From Dysgonomonas sp. ZJ279 (lineage in GTDB: Bacteria; Bacteroidota; Bacteroidia; Bacteroidales; Dysgonomonadaceae), in the NCBI RefSeq assembly GCF_011039205.1, contig NZ_JAAKEL010000003.1, forward strand, positions 294,484-358,483: a stretch of 64,000 bases of DNA, given 5' to 3'. Below the pieces are notes generated by a model, which saw only the letters and a list, made by a program, of their open reading frames with translations, was not told where the DNA came from and ran no database searches. The position numbers and the translations under genes were made by a program. Positions 17,720 to 26,545 of this stretch are shown in pieces. The stretch's first letter is position 1. The number at the start of each line of letters is the position of its first letter.

Positions 17720-19094
17720 AATCAAATATATAATAACCACTTTAATTTGTATTACTGCTATTTTCTCATGTAAAATAGGGCAAAAATATGAACCTGTCGA
17801 AATGGTTGATATGCCTGACACTTTTGATACAAGAGGAATGGGAGAGGGTAGTACAGCCGATATTGGTTGGAGTACGCTTTATTCAGATACTATTTTGTTG
17901 GAATTGATATCTAAAACTCTCGAACATAACCAAGATGTTCTTATTGCTACTGCGAGAATTAACGAAATGGCGGCGAATAATCGTATTAGTTTTGCTAACC
18001 TGTTTCCACATCTGGGTGGTGAAGTTGCAGGGCAAAAAGAATATTTAAATTATGGGGGAGATAGTAGAAAATATTCGCCCGAACTACGAGCCAATTTAAA
18101 TGTGTCGTGGGAAGTCGATATCTGGGGGAAACTCCGTTGGGCGAATGATGCTGCTATTGCCGCTTATATGCAATCGGTGGATGCCCGACAAGCATTGCAA
18201 TTGACATTAATATCGCAAGTTGCACAAAATTATTTTGAACTAAAAGCCTTGGATCGTGAATTCGAAATCGTGAAACAAACGGTGGAAGCTCGCCGCGAAG
18301 GCGTTCGTTTTGCAAAGCTTCGTTACGAGGGTGGACTTACATCGGAGATACCTTATCGTCAGAGTTTAGTGGAGTTGGCACGTACCGAAACACTTATTCC
18401 TCGCTTGGAGAATGAACTGAAATTAAAGGAGAATGATTTGTTCGTTCTAGCAGGCGAATTTCCTTCCGGTACTATAAAGAGGGGAGAGGGATTCGATCCG
18501 AAGAAGTTGCCTTTGGGTTTACCTATCGATCTGCCATCATCTTTATTGAAGCGCCGTCCCGATATGTTACAGGCAGAGCAGAAATTAATTCAGGCTAATG
18601 CAAATGTCGGTATTGCTTATACAGATATGTTTCCTTCGTTGAATCTTATTGGTCGTTTAGGTGGAGAGAATACCGAACTGGCAAACTTCTTGAGTAGTCC
18701 GACATGGTTTGTATCCGGTATATTAACCGGGCCTATATTTAATATGGGTAAAAATAAAGCTAAACATAATGCGGCGAAAGCTGCTTATGAACAAGAGGTA
18801 TATAGCTACGAAAAAGCTGTTCTAGGGGTATTTAAAGAAGTAAATAATGCCATAATAACTTTTCAGAAAATGCGTGAAGTACGCCAGACAAACGAAGCTC
18901 TTTACACATCGGCAAGATCTTACCACGAACTGGCTAAATTGCAATATATAAATGGTCTGGTTAGTTATTTGGATGTGCTCGATGCAGAGCGTCAATTATT
19001 TGATGCTGAAATAGCTCTTAATAAAGCAAACTTGGAGGACCTTACGTCGCTTGTTACTTTATATAAGGCACTGGGTGGTGGAATTATTAAGTAA
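17712..19094 (+). CDS. Outer-membrane efflux channel (OprM/TolC, NodT family)
   Basis: Trimeric outer-membrane exit duct for the RND pump. The lipobox is AIFSCKIG after a short hydrophobic signal, and the protein has 460 residues. Family blocks include DIGWSTLYSDTILLELI, NVSWEVDIWGKLRWA, LLKRRPDMLQAEQKLIQANANVG and LVSYLDVLDAERQLFDAE, all from the two internally repeated OEP halves. The start overlaps the pump gene by 8 nt. It is closed by a 17-bp hairpin. Confidence 0.94.
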   Translation: MSKIKYIITTLICITAIFSCKIGQKYEPVEMVDMPDTFDTRGMGEGSTADIGWSTLYSDTILLELISKTLEHNQDVLIATARINEMAANNRISFANLFPHLGGEVAGQKEYLNYGGDSRKYSPELRANLNVSWEVDIWGKLRWANDAAIAAYMQSVDARQALQLTLISQVAQNYFELKALDREFEIVKQTVEARREGVRFAKLRYEGGLTSEIPYRQSLVELARTETLIPRLENELKLKENDLFVLAGEFPSGTIKRGEGFDPKKLPLGLPIDLPSSLLKRRPDMLQAEQKLIQANANVGIAYTDMFPSLNLIGRLGGENTELANFLSSPTWFVSGILTGPIFNMGKNKAKHNAAKAAYEQEVYSYEKAVLGVFKEVNNAIITFQKMREVRQTNEALYTSARSYHELAKLQYINGLVSYLDVLDAERQLFDAEIALNKANLEDLTSLVTLYKALGGGIIK

Positions 19095-19101
19095 TATGTA
19101 A

Positions 19102-19141
19102 AAACAGAATAGCCTTGATGTAATTCAAGGCTATTCTGTTT
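19102..19141. terminator. Bidirectional terminator, 17-bp perfect stem
   Basis: The arms 19102-19118 and 19125-19141 are exactly complementary with a 6-nt loop and A/T-rich ends. It lies between the convergent efflux and eda operons. Confidence 0.9.
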
Positions 19142-19160
19142 CTATATGATAAGATGAAAA

Positions 19161-19829
19161 TCAGCGTAACTTATTTATGATAGTAAATGCTTCTTTGCAC
19201 ATATCTGTGATTTTAGACCATTCTTTAGCAGCTATCACTTCCTTAGGAAACAGGTTAGACCCCATACCAACGCACGCAACTCCAGCCTCGAACCATTTTG
19301 TCAGATTTTCCTCAGTAGGCTCTACACCACCTGTTACCATTAGGTTAGACCATGGCATAGGAGCTTTTACATTCTTCACGAAAGATGGTCCGCCAACATT
19401 GCTTGCGGGAAATACTTTGATAATCTCAGCACCTAATTCTTGAGCATAACCTATTTCACTCACAGAACCACATCCCGGTACATATGCCACCTGACGGCGA
19501 TTACATACTTTAAAAATATCAGGATTGAGTAGCGGTCCTACAACAAAGTTTGCTCCCAATTGTAAGAATAGTGATGCAGTGCCGGCATCTATAATGGAGC
19601 CAATGCCTAGTATCATATCAGGACATTCTTTAGCTGCCCATTTATTTAGTTCTCCAAATATTTCATGTGCATAGTCACCTCTGTTCGTAAATTCAAAAGC
19701 TCTGACCCCTCCCAGGTAGCAGGCTTTTAGAACCTGCTTGCTGACTTCTAAATCCGAATGATAAAATACAGGAATCATTCCTGTTTGTTGTATGGTCTGA
19801 CATACTTGTATTCGTGCGAATCGTGCCAT
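19161..19829 (-). CDS. eda: KDPG aldolase (2-keto-3-deoxy-6-phosphogluconate aldolase)
   Basis: Class I aldolase that cleaves KDPG to pyruvate and glyceraldehyde-3-phosphate. It has 222 residues of TIM-barrel fold. The Schiff-base Lys lies in [12 protein letters not shown] and the general-base Glu in [16 protein letters not shown] carries the phosphate-binding loop. It is the last gene of the gntP operon, 21 nt after kdgK, and it acts on the kinase product. The 4-hydroxy-2-oxoglutarate aldolase activity of this family is possible as well. Confidence 0.92.
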   Translation of the reverse strand: MARFARIQVCQTIQQTGMIPVFYHSDLEVSKQVLKACYLGGVRAFEFTNRGDYAHEIFGELNKWAAKECPDMILGIGSIIDAGTASLFLQLGANFVVGPLLNPDIFKVCNRRQVAYVPGCGSVSEIGYAQELGAEIIKVFPASNVGGPSFVKNVKAPMPWSNLMVTGGVEPTEENLTKWFEAGVACVGMGSNLFPKEVIAAKEWSKITDMCKEAFTIINKLR

Positions 19830-19850
19830 TATATTGTTGTTTTTTCGTTT

Positions 19851-20888
19851 TTATCTGGATACCCTTCCTGAACCGTCGCCTTTCATCAGATTCTCTACTT
19901 CGGCAACAGCAACAAGATTGAAATCGCCATAGATTGTATGTTTCAGACAGGAAGTTGCCACTGCAAATTCCAATGCTTTCTGATCGTCACTTGGATAGGT
20001 TATCAATCCATATATGAGTCCGCCCATAAAAGAATCACCACCGCCAACACGATCTACAATATGAGTAATATCATAACGTTTCGATTCGTATAATTTGTCA
20101 GAATAAAGGCAACCGCCCCATGTATTGTGATTGGCATTAATAGAACCTCTCAATGTGATTATAACTTTCTTTGCTCGGGGAAATCGTTTCTGTAATTGGG
20201 TACATACCGATTCAAATTCAGCAGCATTCACTTCTCCTCCTGTATGTGCTACATCGAAACCTTCGGGCTTGATTCCAAATACTTTTTCGGCATCCTCTTC
20301 ATTTCCTAAAATTACATCGCAGCCTTCCACAAGAGTAGGCATAACTTCATTAGCTGTTTTCCCATATTTCCAAAGATTCTTGCGATAGTTCAGATCAGTC
20401 GAAACAGTAATGCCCATTTCATTGGCTACTTTAATTGCTTCGAGGCAAGCATCTGCTGCTCCTTGCGAAAGGGCAGGGGTAATTCCCGTCCAGTGAAACC
20501 ATTGTGCATCTTTAAATACTTCTTTCCAGTCTATCATGCCCGGTTTTATATCGGCAATAGCAGAATTGGCTCTGTCGTACACAACCTTCGATGCACGGGC
20601 TACTGCTCCGGTTTCTAAGAAGTAGATGCCTACACGATCACCACCTCTGAGTATATTGTTAACACCTACACTATATTTCCTCAAATCAGAAATGCACCAT
20701 TCGGCTATATCATTTTGAGGCAGGCGTGTTATAAATTCAGTTGGAATACCATAATTAGCCAGCGATACGGCTACATTGGCTTCTCCTCCGCCAAAGGTAG
20801 CATTCAAATTATTGGATTGTATAAACCGCTGATATCCGGGTGTCGCCAGACGCAGCATAATTTCTCCAAAAGTAACTACTTTTTTCAT
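19851..20888 (-). CDS. kdgK: 2-keto-3-deoxygluconate kinase (PfkB family)
   Basis: Phosphorylates 2-keto-3-deoxygluconate to KDPG. It is a 345-residue ribokinase-fold protein. The N-terminal block FGEIMLRLATPGYQRFIQ and the glycine motif FGGGEANVAVSLANYG match KdgK, and the C-terminal VDRVGGGDSFMGGLIYG contains the catalytic Asp (GGGDSF). It sits directly upstream of eda, so the two form the last two steps to central metabolism. Other PfkB sugar kinases share the fold; the position beside eda supports KdgK. Confidence 0.88.
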   Translation of the reverse strand: MKKVVTFGEIMLRLATPGYQRFIQSNNLNATFGGGEANVAVSLANYGIPTEFITRLPQNDIAEWCISDLRKYSVGVNNILRGGDRVGIYFLETGAVARASKVVYDRANSAIADIKPGMIDWKEVFKDAQWFHWTGITPALSQGAADACLEAIKVANEMGITVSTDLNYRKNLWKYGKTANEVMPTLVEGCDVILGNEEDAEKVFGIKPEGFDVAHTGGEVNAAEFESVCTQLQKRFPRAKKVIITLRGSINANHNTWGGCLYSDKLYESKRYDITHIVDRVGGGDSFMGGLIYGLITYPSDDQKALEFAVATSCLKHTIYGDFNLVAVAEVENLMKGDGSGRVSR

Positions 20889-20915
20889 TATCTGTTTTCT
20901 ATGTATTAATCTCTT

Positions 20916-21992
20916 TTATAGAGCGTTTCTCATGAATCTGATCCAGTTACCACTTGCAATATTTTCTATATCGGTATCGCTGTAACCTCTGTTTTTCAAA
21001 ATTACAGGAATTTTTTGAATATCAGCTATTGTTTCAAGATCATAAGGGCATTGTTCTGTCCCGAAAGCACCATCTAAGTCGCTGCCGATAGCAGCATGCT
21101 TGGTGTTACCTGCCAATTGACATACGTGATCAATATTGTTAGCCATGATCTCTAAACTACAATTCATACCTTTAGGTGTGGAAACACCTCTTACCCAATT
21201 AGGAACCATCATCCATGCATCTAGTGCTATACCGATAACAGCATCACGTGCAATCAAAGCCTTAATCATATCGTCGCTGAATTGGCGATTATGATCTACG
21301 AACTTCCGACAGTTATTGTGACTTGCCCACATGTTTCCTTTATATAATTTCATCGCATCCCAAAATGCATCGTCGCATAGATGTGTAACATCAAGAATCA
21401 TATTCAAACGATCCATTTCGCTAAGTAATTCTATACCCATCTGATTGAGATGTCCTGTCGAATCTGTGCCGTTAGCATATCTTCCCGGTCCGTAATGTGC
21501 AGGACCTACAGCTCTAAGACCATAGTTATATGCTCTTTCAAGATGTTTTACTGTTATGAACGAATCAGCTCCTTCGAGGCTTAAAACGTAACCGATTGGT
21601 TTATTGTTGTTTGGTTCGCCGTTATTCCATAGTGCCAGATGAGCATCTAATTCGGCTTTGTTTGTTATCATAGCCATTTGCCCTTCTTCTTCCATGGCTT
21701 TGTACCATGCTAGCTGACCTTGGGTTTGTGCCCAAGCCTGTTCGGGCGAGGCCCATCCGGGAAGAGGATTATCTGGTGCAACATAACGACCGATTTGTGT
21801 AGCGACTACCAGTCCGATGTTTCCTTTTCGTAATTCGGGAAGAGTAGTAGTGGCTTTTGCTCTATCGGGTTTGTCGGTCATACCGATCTCCCTTCTGTTA
21901 ATTTCTTGAACTGATACGCGCAGATCTCTGTTCCATTCCAAAGCATTCATACTTAAGTCAAGATGTGCATCTACAATAAATGGTTTAGACAT
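20916..21992 (-). CDS. Membrane dipeptidase family (M19, renal dipeptidase-like)
   Basis: Zinc hydrolase of the amidohydrolase superfamily, known for cleaving dipeptides including those with a C-terminal D-residue. It has 358 residues. The metal motif HLD is in VDAHLDLSMN near the N-terminus, GAHY-type ligands appear as VGPAHYGPGRYANG, ASHNNCRKF gives another His, and IGSDLDGAFG is the family signature. No signal peptide was seen, so it is probably cytoplasmic. It lies inside the gntP operon; how it serves the pathway is not clear, and a non-peptide amide substrate is possible. Confidence 0.82.
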   Translation of the reverse strand: MSKPFIVDAHLDLSMNALEWNRDLRVSVQEINRREIGMTDKPDRAKATTTLPELRKGNIGLVVATQIGRYVAPDNPLPGWASPEQAWAQTQGQLAWYKAMEEEGQMAMITNKAELDAHLALWNNGEPNNNKPIGYVLSLEGADSFITVKHLERAYNYGLRAVGPAHYGPGRYANGTDSTGHLNQMGIELLSEMDRLNMILDVTHLCDDAFWDAMKLYKGNMWASHNNCRKFVDHNRQFSDDMIKALIARDAVIGIALDAWMMVPNWVRGVSTPKGMNCSLEIMANNIDHVCQLAGNTKHAAIGSDLDGAFGTEQCPYDLETIADIQKIPVILKNRGYSDTDIENIASGNWIRFMRNAL

Positions 21993-22004
21993 ATTTTAAA
22001 GGTT

Positions 22005-23108
22005 TTAATATTGTATATAGCGGTTTCTGGCAACTACATTCCATTGTGTAGTCATTTCATGATTTTTGATAATAAATGCTTTTTCGTATAGAGCTACAGT
22101 CGGGCAGATGTGTACAGGTACACCATATAATACATCACCTGTTTTGAATAAACCACTATCTGCAACTTCCAATACCAGATGTTCTTCACTTTGCCCGATT
22201 GGCTTAGCATCAGGAGCATTAAGAAAATGTACGCGCGGTAACGGATTTTCTGCTGCTACCGATTTATGCCCCAAATCTATGCATATATGATGTTTGTCTA
22301 TTAATGAGATTACACGGCTAATGACAAGTGCAGCATATTGATAAGGAAGATCGGCAAGCATATTTTTATATCCCCAATCCCAGAATATAAATGTTCCCGG
22401 GCTGCATTCGATATTATGACGATTGGCATGCATAGGGAATGTAGGTGTTCCTCCCATGACCAGAGCCAATGGGTATGAAAACAATGGCTCTGTTTCTTGA
22501 AATATATTATTTGCCAAAGCAAATGATATATCGCTCGCTTTTTGCCGTTGTTCCACATTCTCATCATGGATATGCCCATCATAGGCATGGATACCTACAA
22601 TCCGTATATTTTCAAGGGGTATAATTTGTTTTACTAAATGCAGTGCTTTTTCGGGAGAAATTCCTGTCCTATTCATGCCCACATTCAGATCTATAAATAT
22701 GTTTAAAACAATGTTTCCTCTCTTGCAAAGCTCCGAAATAAATGTTGCATTCTCCATGTTATCAACAAGACATGAAAATCTGGTATTGGGGTATGCTTTT
22801 ATCAGATTTAATAATCGTGAGACTTTAGGACCCACAGGTTGATAAGCCAACAATACATCGGGAGCATTTACGGTACCAAGCATTTCAGCTTCTGCAATAG
22901 TTGCACACTTAAATTTCTTAATTCCCGATTGTAGCATCATAGTACATACTTCCGCCATTTTGTTTGTTTTAACATGAGGGCGAAGCTTGTCAATATCTCC
23001 AGCTATTTGTTTTGTTAGCTCAATATTATGAGCCACATTTTTGGGATATACGACTAAAGCAGGCGAGTCTATTTGATCGATATTATCAATTTTATACCAT
23101 TCGTGCAT
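22005..23108 (-). CDS. D-threonine aldolase / D-serine dehydratase family PLP enzyme (fold type III)
   Basis: An alanine-racemase-fold PLP enzyme that also binds a divalent metal. The PLP Lys is about residue 47 in LRPHVKTNKMAEV (family RPHxKT), and VPVHICPTVALY near the C-terminus contains the His and Cys that hold Zn/Mn in D-threonine aldolase and D-serine dehydratase. It has 367 residues. The operon also holds gntP, ridA, kdgK and eda, so dehydration of an aminoaldonate such as D-glucosaminate to 2-keto-3-deoxygluconate fits the context. That substrate is inference; D-serine or D-threonine are the alternatives. Confidence 0.82.
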   Translation of the reverse strand: MHEWYKIDNIDQIDSPALVVYPKNVAHNIELTKQIAGDIDKLRPHVKTNKMAEVCTMMLQSGIKKFKCATIAEAEMLGTVNAPDVLLAYQPVGPKVSRLLNLIKAYPNTRFSCLVDNMENATFISELCKRGNIVLNIFIDLNVGMNRTGISPEKALHLVKQIIPLENIRIVGIHAYDGHIHDENVEQRQKASDISFALANNIFQETEPLFSYPLALVMGGTPTFPMHANRHNIECSPGTFIFWDWGYKNMLADLPYQYAALVISRVISLIDKHHICIDLGHKSVAAENPLPRVHFLNAPDAKPIGQSEEHLVLEVADSGLFKTGDVLYGVPVHICPTVALYEKAFIIKNHEMTTQWNVVARNRYIQY

Positions 23109-23139
23109 AAATAGTCTTGTTTAATTGGATCGGAATATT

Positions 23140-23610
23140 TTAATACAGTTCGAATAATGCTTCTATTTCCACAGGGATATTATCAGGTAAAGAACCGAAC
23201 CCGACAGCGCTTCTCGTTCCGACACCATTATCGGGCCCCCAAACTGCTGCAAATAATTCGCTGCAACCATTAATTATATAGGGGTGACGTTCAAATTCGG
23301 ATGTGCAGTTTACCATTCCCAGAACTTTGATTACTCGTTTTACTTTGTTCAGACTGCCCAGATTTGTTTTGATAGTGGATAACATTGTAAGTCCGACTTG
23401 TTGTGCAGCAAGTTTACCTTCTTCCTGGGTAATATCTCTACCTATGCGCCCTATGATAAGTGATTTATCGTTCTGAACAGGACCGTGTCCCGATAAGTAC
23501 AGATATTTGCCATCTATCAGATAGGGTTTGTAAACACCTACGGGAGCAGGTGCAGGAGGTAATATTAATCCTAATTTTTCAAATTGTTCGTCAGCGTTAT
23601 ACATATTCAT
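23140..23610 (-). CDS. RidA/YjgF family imine deaminase
   Basis: Proteins of this family hydrolyse reactive enamines or imines released by PLP enzymes. It has 156 residues. The catalytic Arg lies in VGTRSAVGFGSLP (canonical PxRS motif) and the family Glu in VEIEALFELY. An N-terminal extension of about 25 residues with VGVYKPYLIDGKYLYLSGH places it in the longer YjgF/UK114 subgroup. It lies between gntP and the PLP enzyme gene, so it probably drains the product of that enzyme. The start may be Met1 or Met3; the difference is trivial. Confidence 0.85.
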   Translation of the reverse strand: MNMYNADEQFEKLGLILPPAPAPVGVYKPYLIDGKYLYLSGHGPVQNDKSLIIGRIGRDITQEEGKLAAQQVGLTMLSTIKTNLGSLNKVKRVIKVLGMVNCTSEFERHPYIINGCSELFAAVWGPDNGVGTRSAVGFGSLPDNIPVEIEALFELY

Positions 23611-23663
23611 ATTATTTTGATTAGTAATTTAATTATTTCGATATAGTGTTGTAAAAGGATAAC

Positions 23664-24983
23664 CTAGATAACCAGACTTAATAATAAAACCCCAATGAGT
23701 CCTATTATTGAGACCAGCGCTTCCATTACAGACCACGATCGGAGTGTATCTTTCATAGTCAGTCCGAAGTATTCTTTGAACATCCAGAATCCGGCATCGT
23801 TGACATGTGAAAACATGAGGCTACCTGCCCCAAGAGATAGTACCATCAGATTCGGATTCACACCCGATTGTATCATCAAGGGCATTATGACGCTTGCTGC
23901 AGTGAGTGCAGCTACTGTAGCCGAACCGACACATCCTCTGATAATAGCGGCTATTAGCCAACCGAGAATAAGTGGGTGTATACTTAGCTTCTGTAAGCCG
24001 AATGCAAGTTCTTCGCTAACGCCACTGTCTTCCATTACTTGCTTGAATATTCCCGAACCGGCAATAATAAGTAATATCATTGCTATGTCTTTTACAGCAT
24101 CGCCATAGATACCCATTACATTTTTTATACTTCTGCCCTGTTTTATTCCTAATGTATAGGTCGCAAATACAAGGGCTATAAGCATTACAATAGAAGGGGC
24201 TCCGACAAATGAGAGTACACTCGATGCATTCTCGCCCATATCGGGTAAGCAATAAGGTATTACGGTAACTAAGATAAGTAAAAAAACAGGAAGCATTGCT
24301 GTTGTGAAGCTCAAAAAGCTTCCGGGTACACAATATTGATTACTGTCTTCTTTTTGTTCGAATAATTTGACTGGTCCGGTTTTTATATTTTTAAGTGTAC
24401 TACAAAATACAGGCCCTGCAAGAATAATGGCAGGTATTGCAACAGCTAATCCATATATAAGAGTCATGCCCAAATCGGCATTAAACTGTGCGACCAGTGC
24501 AACAGGCGAAGGATGAGGAGGAAGAAAGCCGTGAGTTACCGACAAGGCTGCCAGCATTGGTAAGCCTATATATACGGCAGGCAATTTATATTTATATACA
24601 ACGGAGAATATCAAAGGAACAAGCAATACGAAGCCAATACCGTAGAATAGAGGTATGCCGACAATAAATCCTGTTATCATCAATCCCCATTGAATATGCT
24701 TAGTGCCGAATATATTGACCATAACAGAGGCTATCCTTTGGGCAGCACCGCTTTCGGCAACAAGTTTTCCGAGCATTGCTCCCAATACGATAATCAGTGT
24801 GAGACTGCCCATTATGCTTCCTATCCCATTGTTAATAGAGGTTGGTAGCTTTTCTAATGGTATACCAAGCGATATTCCCGCCACAATAGATACTATCAGA
24901 AATGATAGAAAAGCATCTACTTTGAAATAGGAGATAAGCACTATAAGTAGTGCCAAACAGAGAATGATAATAATAAAGGTCAT
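23664..24983 (-). CDS. GntP family gluconate/aldonate permease
   Basis: Inner-membrane H+ symporter of the GntP family (439 residues, 12-14 hydrophobic segments). Recognisable blocks are GIGSIMGSLTLIIVLGAMLGKLVAESGAAQ (positions about 52-81), LPPHPSPVALVAQF with the conserved PPHP motif, and GCVGSATVAALTAASVI. It is first in the operon and so the likely importer of the pathway's starting compound. Family members take up gluconate, ketogluconate, D-serine or glycerate. The substrate here is inferred only from the kdgK-eda pair downstream. Confidence 0.9.
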   Translation of the reverse strand: MTFIIIILCLALLIVLISYFKVDAFLSFLIVSIVAGISLGIPLEKLPTSINNGIGSIMGSLTLIIVLGAMLGKLVAESGAAQRIASVMVNIFGTKHIQWGLMITGFIVGIPLFYGIGFVLLVPLIFSVVYKYKLPAVYIGLPMLAALSVTHGFLPPHPSPVALVAQFNADLGMTLIYGLAVAIPAIILAGPVFCSTLKNIKTGPVKLFEQKEDSNQYCVPGSFLSFTTAMLPVFLLILVTVIPYCLPDMGENASSVLSFVGAPSIVMLIALVFATYTLGIKQGRSIKNVMGIYGDAVKDIAMILLIIAGSGIFKQVMEDSGVSEELAFGLQKLSIHPLILGWLIAAIIRGCVGSATVAALTAASVIMPLMIQSGVNPNLMVLSLGAGSLMFSHVNDAGFWMFKEYFGLTMKDTLRSWSVMEALVSIIGLIGVLLLSLVI

Positions 24984-25038
24984 TTTTATTTGGTATTAAA
25001 ACGTGTGATTCCAGGTATTTCGTTTCTCTAAAATCAAA

Positions 25039-25060
25039 ATTATTAAAATATTTTAATAAT
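25039..25060. promoter_or_regulatory. 22-bp perfect AT palindrome upstream of gntP (candidate operator)
   Basis: The arms ATTATTAAAAT and ATTTTAATAAT meet at 25049/25050 without spacer. It is about 55 bp upstream of the gntP ATG and followed by no T-run, which suits an operator better than a terminator. The regulator is not encoded nearby. Confidence 0.4.
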
Positions 25061-25109
25061 CAATTCTTTAAAGTGTTAAAAATAGAAGATAGACTGATTT
25101 AAATAACCT

Positions 25110-25130
25110 TTCATCTATCAGAAAGATGAA
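25110..25130 (-). terminator. Possible weak terminator after the HemG-like gene
   Basis: The arms TTCATCT and AGATGAA (7 bp) have a 7-nt loop and lie 46 nt beyond the HemG-like stop. The U-run on the minus strand is interrupted, so termination is uncertain. Confidence 0.3.
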
Positions 25131-25175
25131 TATTTAGACAATAGTAGTCTATATATTTATTTGGTAATACATGTT

Positions 25176-26387
25176 TTAATTGTTTTGCTTGAACCTTTCA
25201 AATTCGTCGATAGAACGATTTACACAATCTTCTAAAGAAAGGCCGTAAAAGTAATTACCTAAAATATAAATATTGCTATTTTCTTTTTCTCTGATTTGAT
25301 CGTCGAGATGCAGATGGCTTTTATTTAGGGAAGGTAGTGCATGAGATGTCTTCTTTGACTCTATAATATCATCTTTTGAGATACCTAATAAATTACAGAT
25401 AACATCTGTTTGCTGATTTTCATTCATCTCATTTTTCTCAAAATGGAATGTGAAGCTGCGCAAGTCAGGATGCTCTAATAAATCGCGGGAAACAACAGAT
25501 AAGAATTGACCATCCTGCGGAATTATACCCGCCACTTTGTCAATTGTTGTTTTATCCTTTTTTATAGTAATGTTTATTGATTCCGAATGAAACAAGGGAA
25601 TTGAATTTAACAGGTCTCGGAGAGATTCTTGCATATTGTTCAATATCTTTGCAGAAGATTTAGGCTCAACAGCTAAAGCTATATTCTTAGCATAGTAAAC
25701 TTTACCTTGTATGGTTTCCACTTTAATCTTGGAGCCTTGCACATCTGCGCTTGTTACTTCAACAGACTTTTTGATATTGAGCTGATCTTTTTCAACAATC
25801 AGGTCGAGGAACGAAAGAAGTCCTTTCTTAAAGGTGAATTTTCGGGGTATATCCTTTCTTCGTTCTTTTCTTTTTTTGAGAAACAATTCAGCGGGATAGT
25901 TATCTGCATTTTGACAAATAACAGCTTTGAACAGTTTTGAGAATAGCTTGTCATAATTAGATTTGCCGACAATCGGTCGGAAATATTCTTTTACTGTTTT
26001 ATTCTCTTTCGATGCAAAAAAGACTTTTGGTCCATTGAGGAAGAGTTGAAAAAAAGACATTGGAGAGCATATACCTTTAATTTTTCCGGAAGTATACACC
26101 TTATAGCCATATTTTCCTAACACTTGAATTTCCCTTTCACCGTTTATTTCATCTAATATGGATAACAGGTTTGTATAGGAGTTATAGCATGTGTGAGCTC
26201 CAAGTTCTCTCCAATAATTATCGGATGAGTATGTTTGTATCTGTCCTCCTATTTTATCTTCTCTCTCAAGTATTAATACAGATTTGCCAATACGATGGAG
26301 GTAATGAGCGAAAGATATGCCACTGATTCCTGCGCCTATAACGATGCAGTCGTAAATTGGATTTGAATCTGTTGTTTTTTCTTCCAT
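25176..26387 (-). CDS. FAD-dependent protoporphyrinogen oxidase-like amine oxidase (HemG/HemY type)
   Basis: Flavoprotein of the amine-oxidase/PPO superfamily, 403 residues. The dinucleotide-binding GAGISG is at 18-23, and ILEREDKIGGQIQTY gives the Glu that binds the FAD ribose and the GG motif. The C-terminal block ILGNYFYGLSLEDCVNRSIDEF matches the FAD-closing motif of protoporphyrinogen oxidases. The divergent neighbour operon contains hemN, whose product precedes this step in heme synthesis, which supports PPO activity. UDP-galactopyranose mutase and carotenoid desaturases share the fold and remain alternatives. Confidence 0.75.
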   Translation of the reverse strand: MEEKTTDSNPIYDCIVIGAGISGISFAHYLHRIGKSVLILEREDKIGGQIQTYSSDNYWRELGAHTCYNSYTNLLSILDEINGEREIQVLGKYGYKVYTSGKIKGICSPMSFFQLFLNGPKVFFASKENKTVKEYFRPIVGKSNYDKLFSKLFKAVICQNADNYPAELFLKKRKERRKDIPRKFTFKKGLLSFLDLIVEKDQLNIKKSVEVTSADVQGSKIKVETIQGKVYYAKNIALAVEPKSSAKILNNMQESLRDLLNSIPLFHSESINITIKKDKTTIDKVAGIIPQDGQFLSVVSRDLLEHPDLRSFTFHFEKNEMNENQQTDVICNLLGISKDDIIESKKTSHALPSLNKSHLHLDDQIREKENSNIYILGNYFYGLSLEDCVNRSIDEFERFKQNN

Positions 26388-26466
26388 CTTCTTCTATTGG
26401 TTATTGTATCAACAACAAAGATACAACGAATCTTTTCTAAAAAAGCACTCGCATTAATTAGATTTT

Positions 26467-26484
26467 ATCACTAGAAGTAGTGAT
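26467..26484. promoter_or_regulatory. Inverted repeat ATCACTA-4-TAGTGAT (candidate operator)
   Basis: A perfect 7-bp dyad with GAAG spacer that ends at the -33 box of the TonB-receptor promoter. Its position between two divergent porphyrin-related genes suits a repressor site. It does not resemble a Fur box. Confidence 0.5.
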
Positions 26485-26514
26485 TGTGCAGTTATTTATA
26501 TTTAACTATTTTTG
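26484..26514 (+). promoter_or_regulatory. Bacteroidota promoter (TTG - 20 nt - TATTTTTG)
   Basis: TTG is at 26484-26486 and TATTTTTG at 26507-26514, 31 nt before the receptor ATG. It also argues against the upstream GTG at 26480 as start codon. On the other strand, TATCTTTG at 26423-26416 could serve the HemG-like gene. Confidence 0.6.
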
Positions 26515-26545
26515 TACGAAACTAGAAAAACTTAAACTAAGTAAT

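Noticed and set aside
26416..26484. Fur box in the receptor promoter
   Set aside because: The dyad lacks the GATAAT-type hexamers of Fur sites; it is reported only as an unassigned operator.
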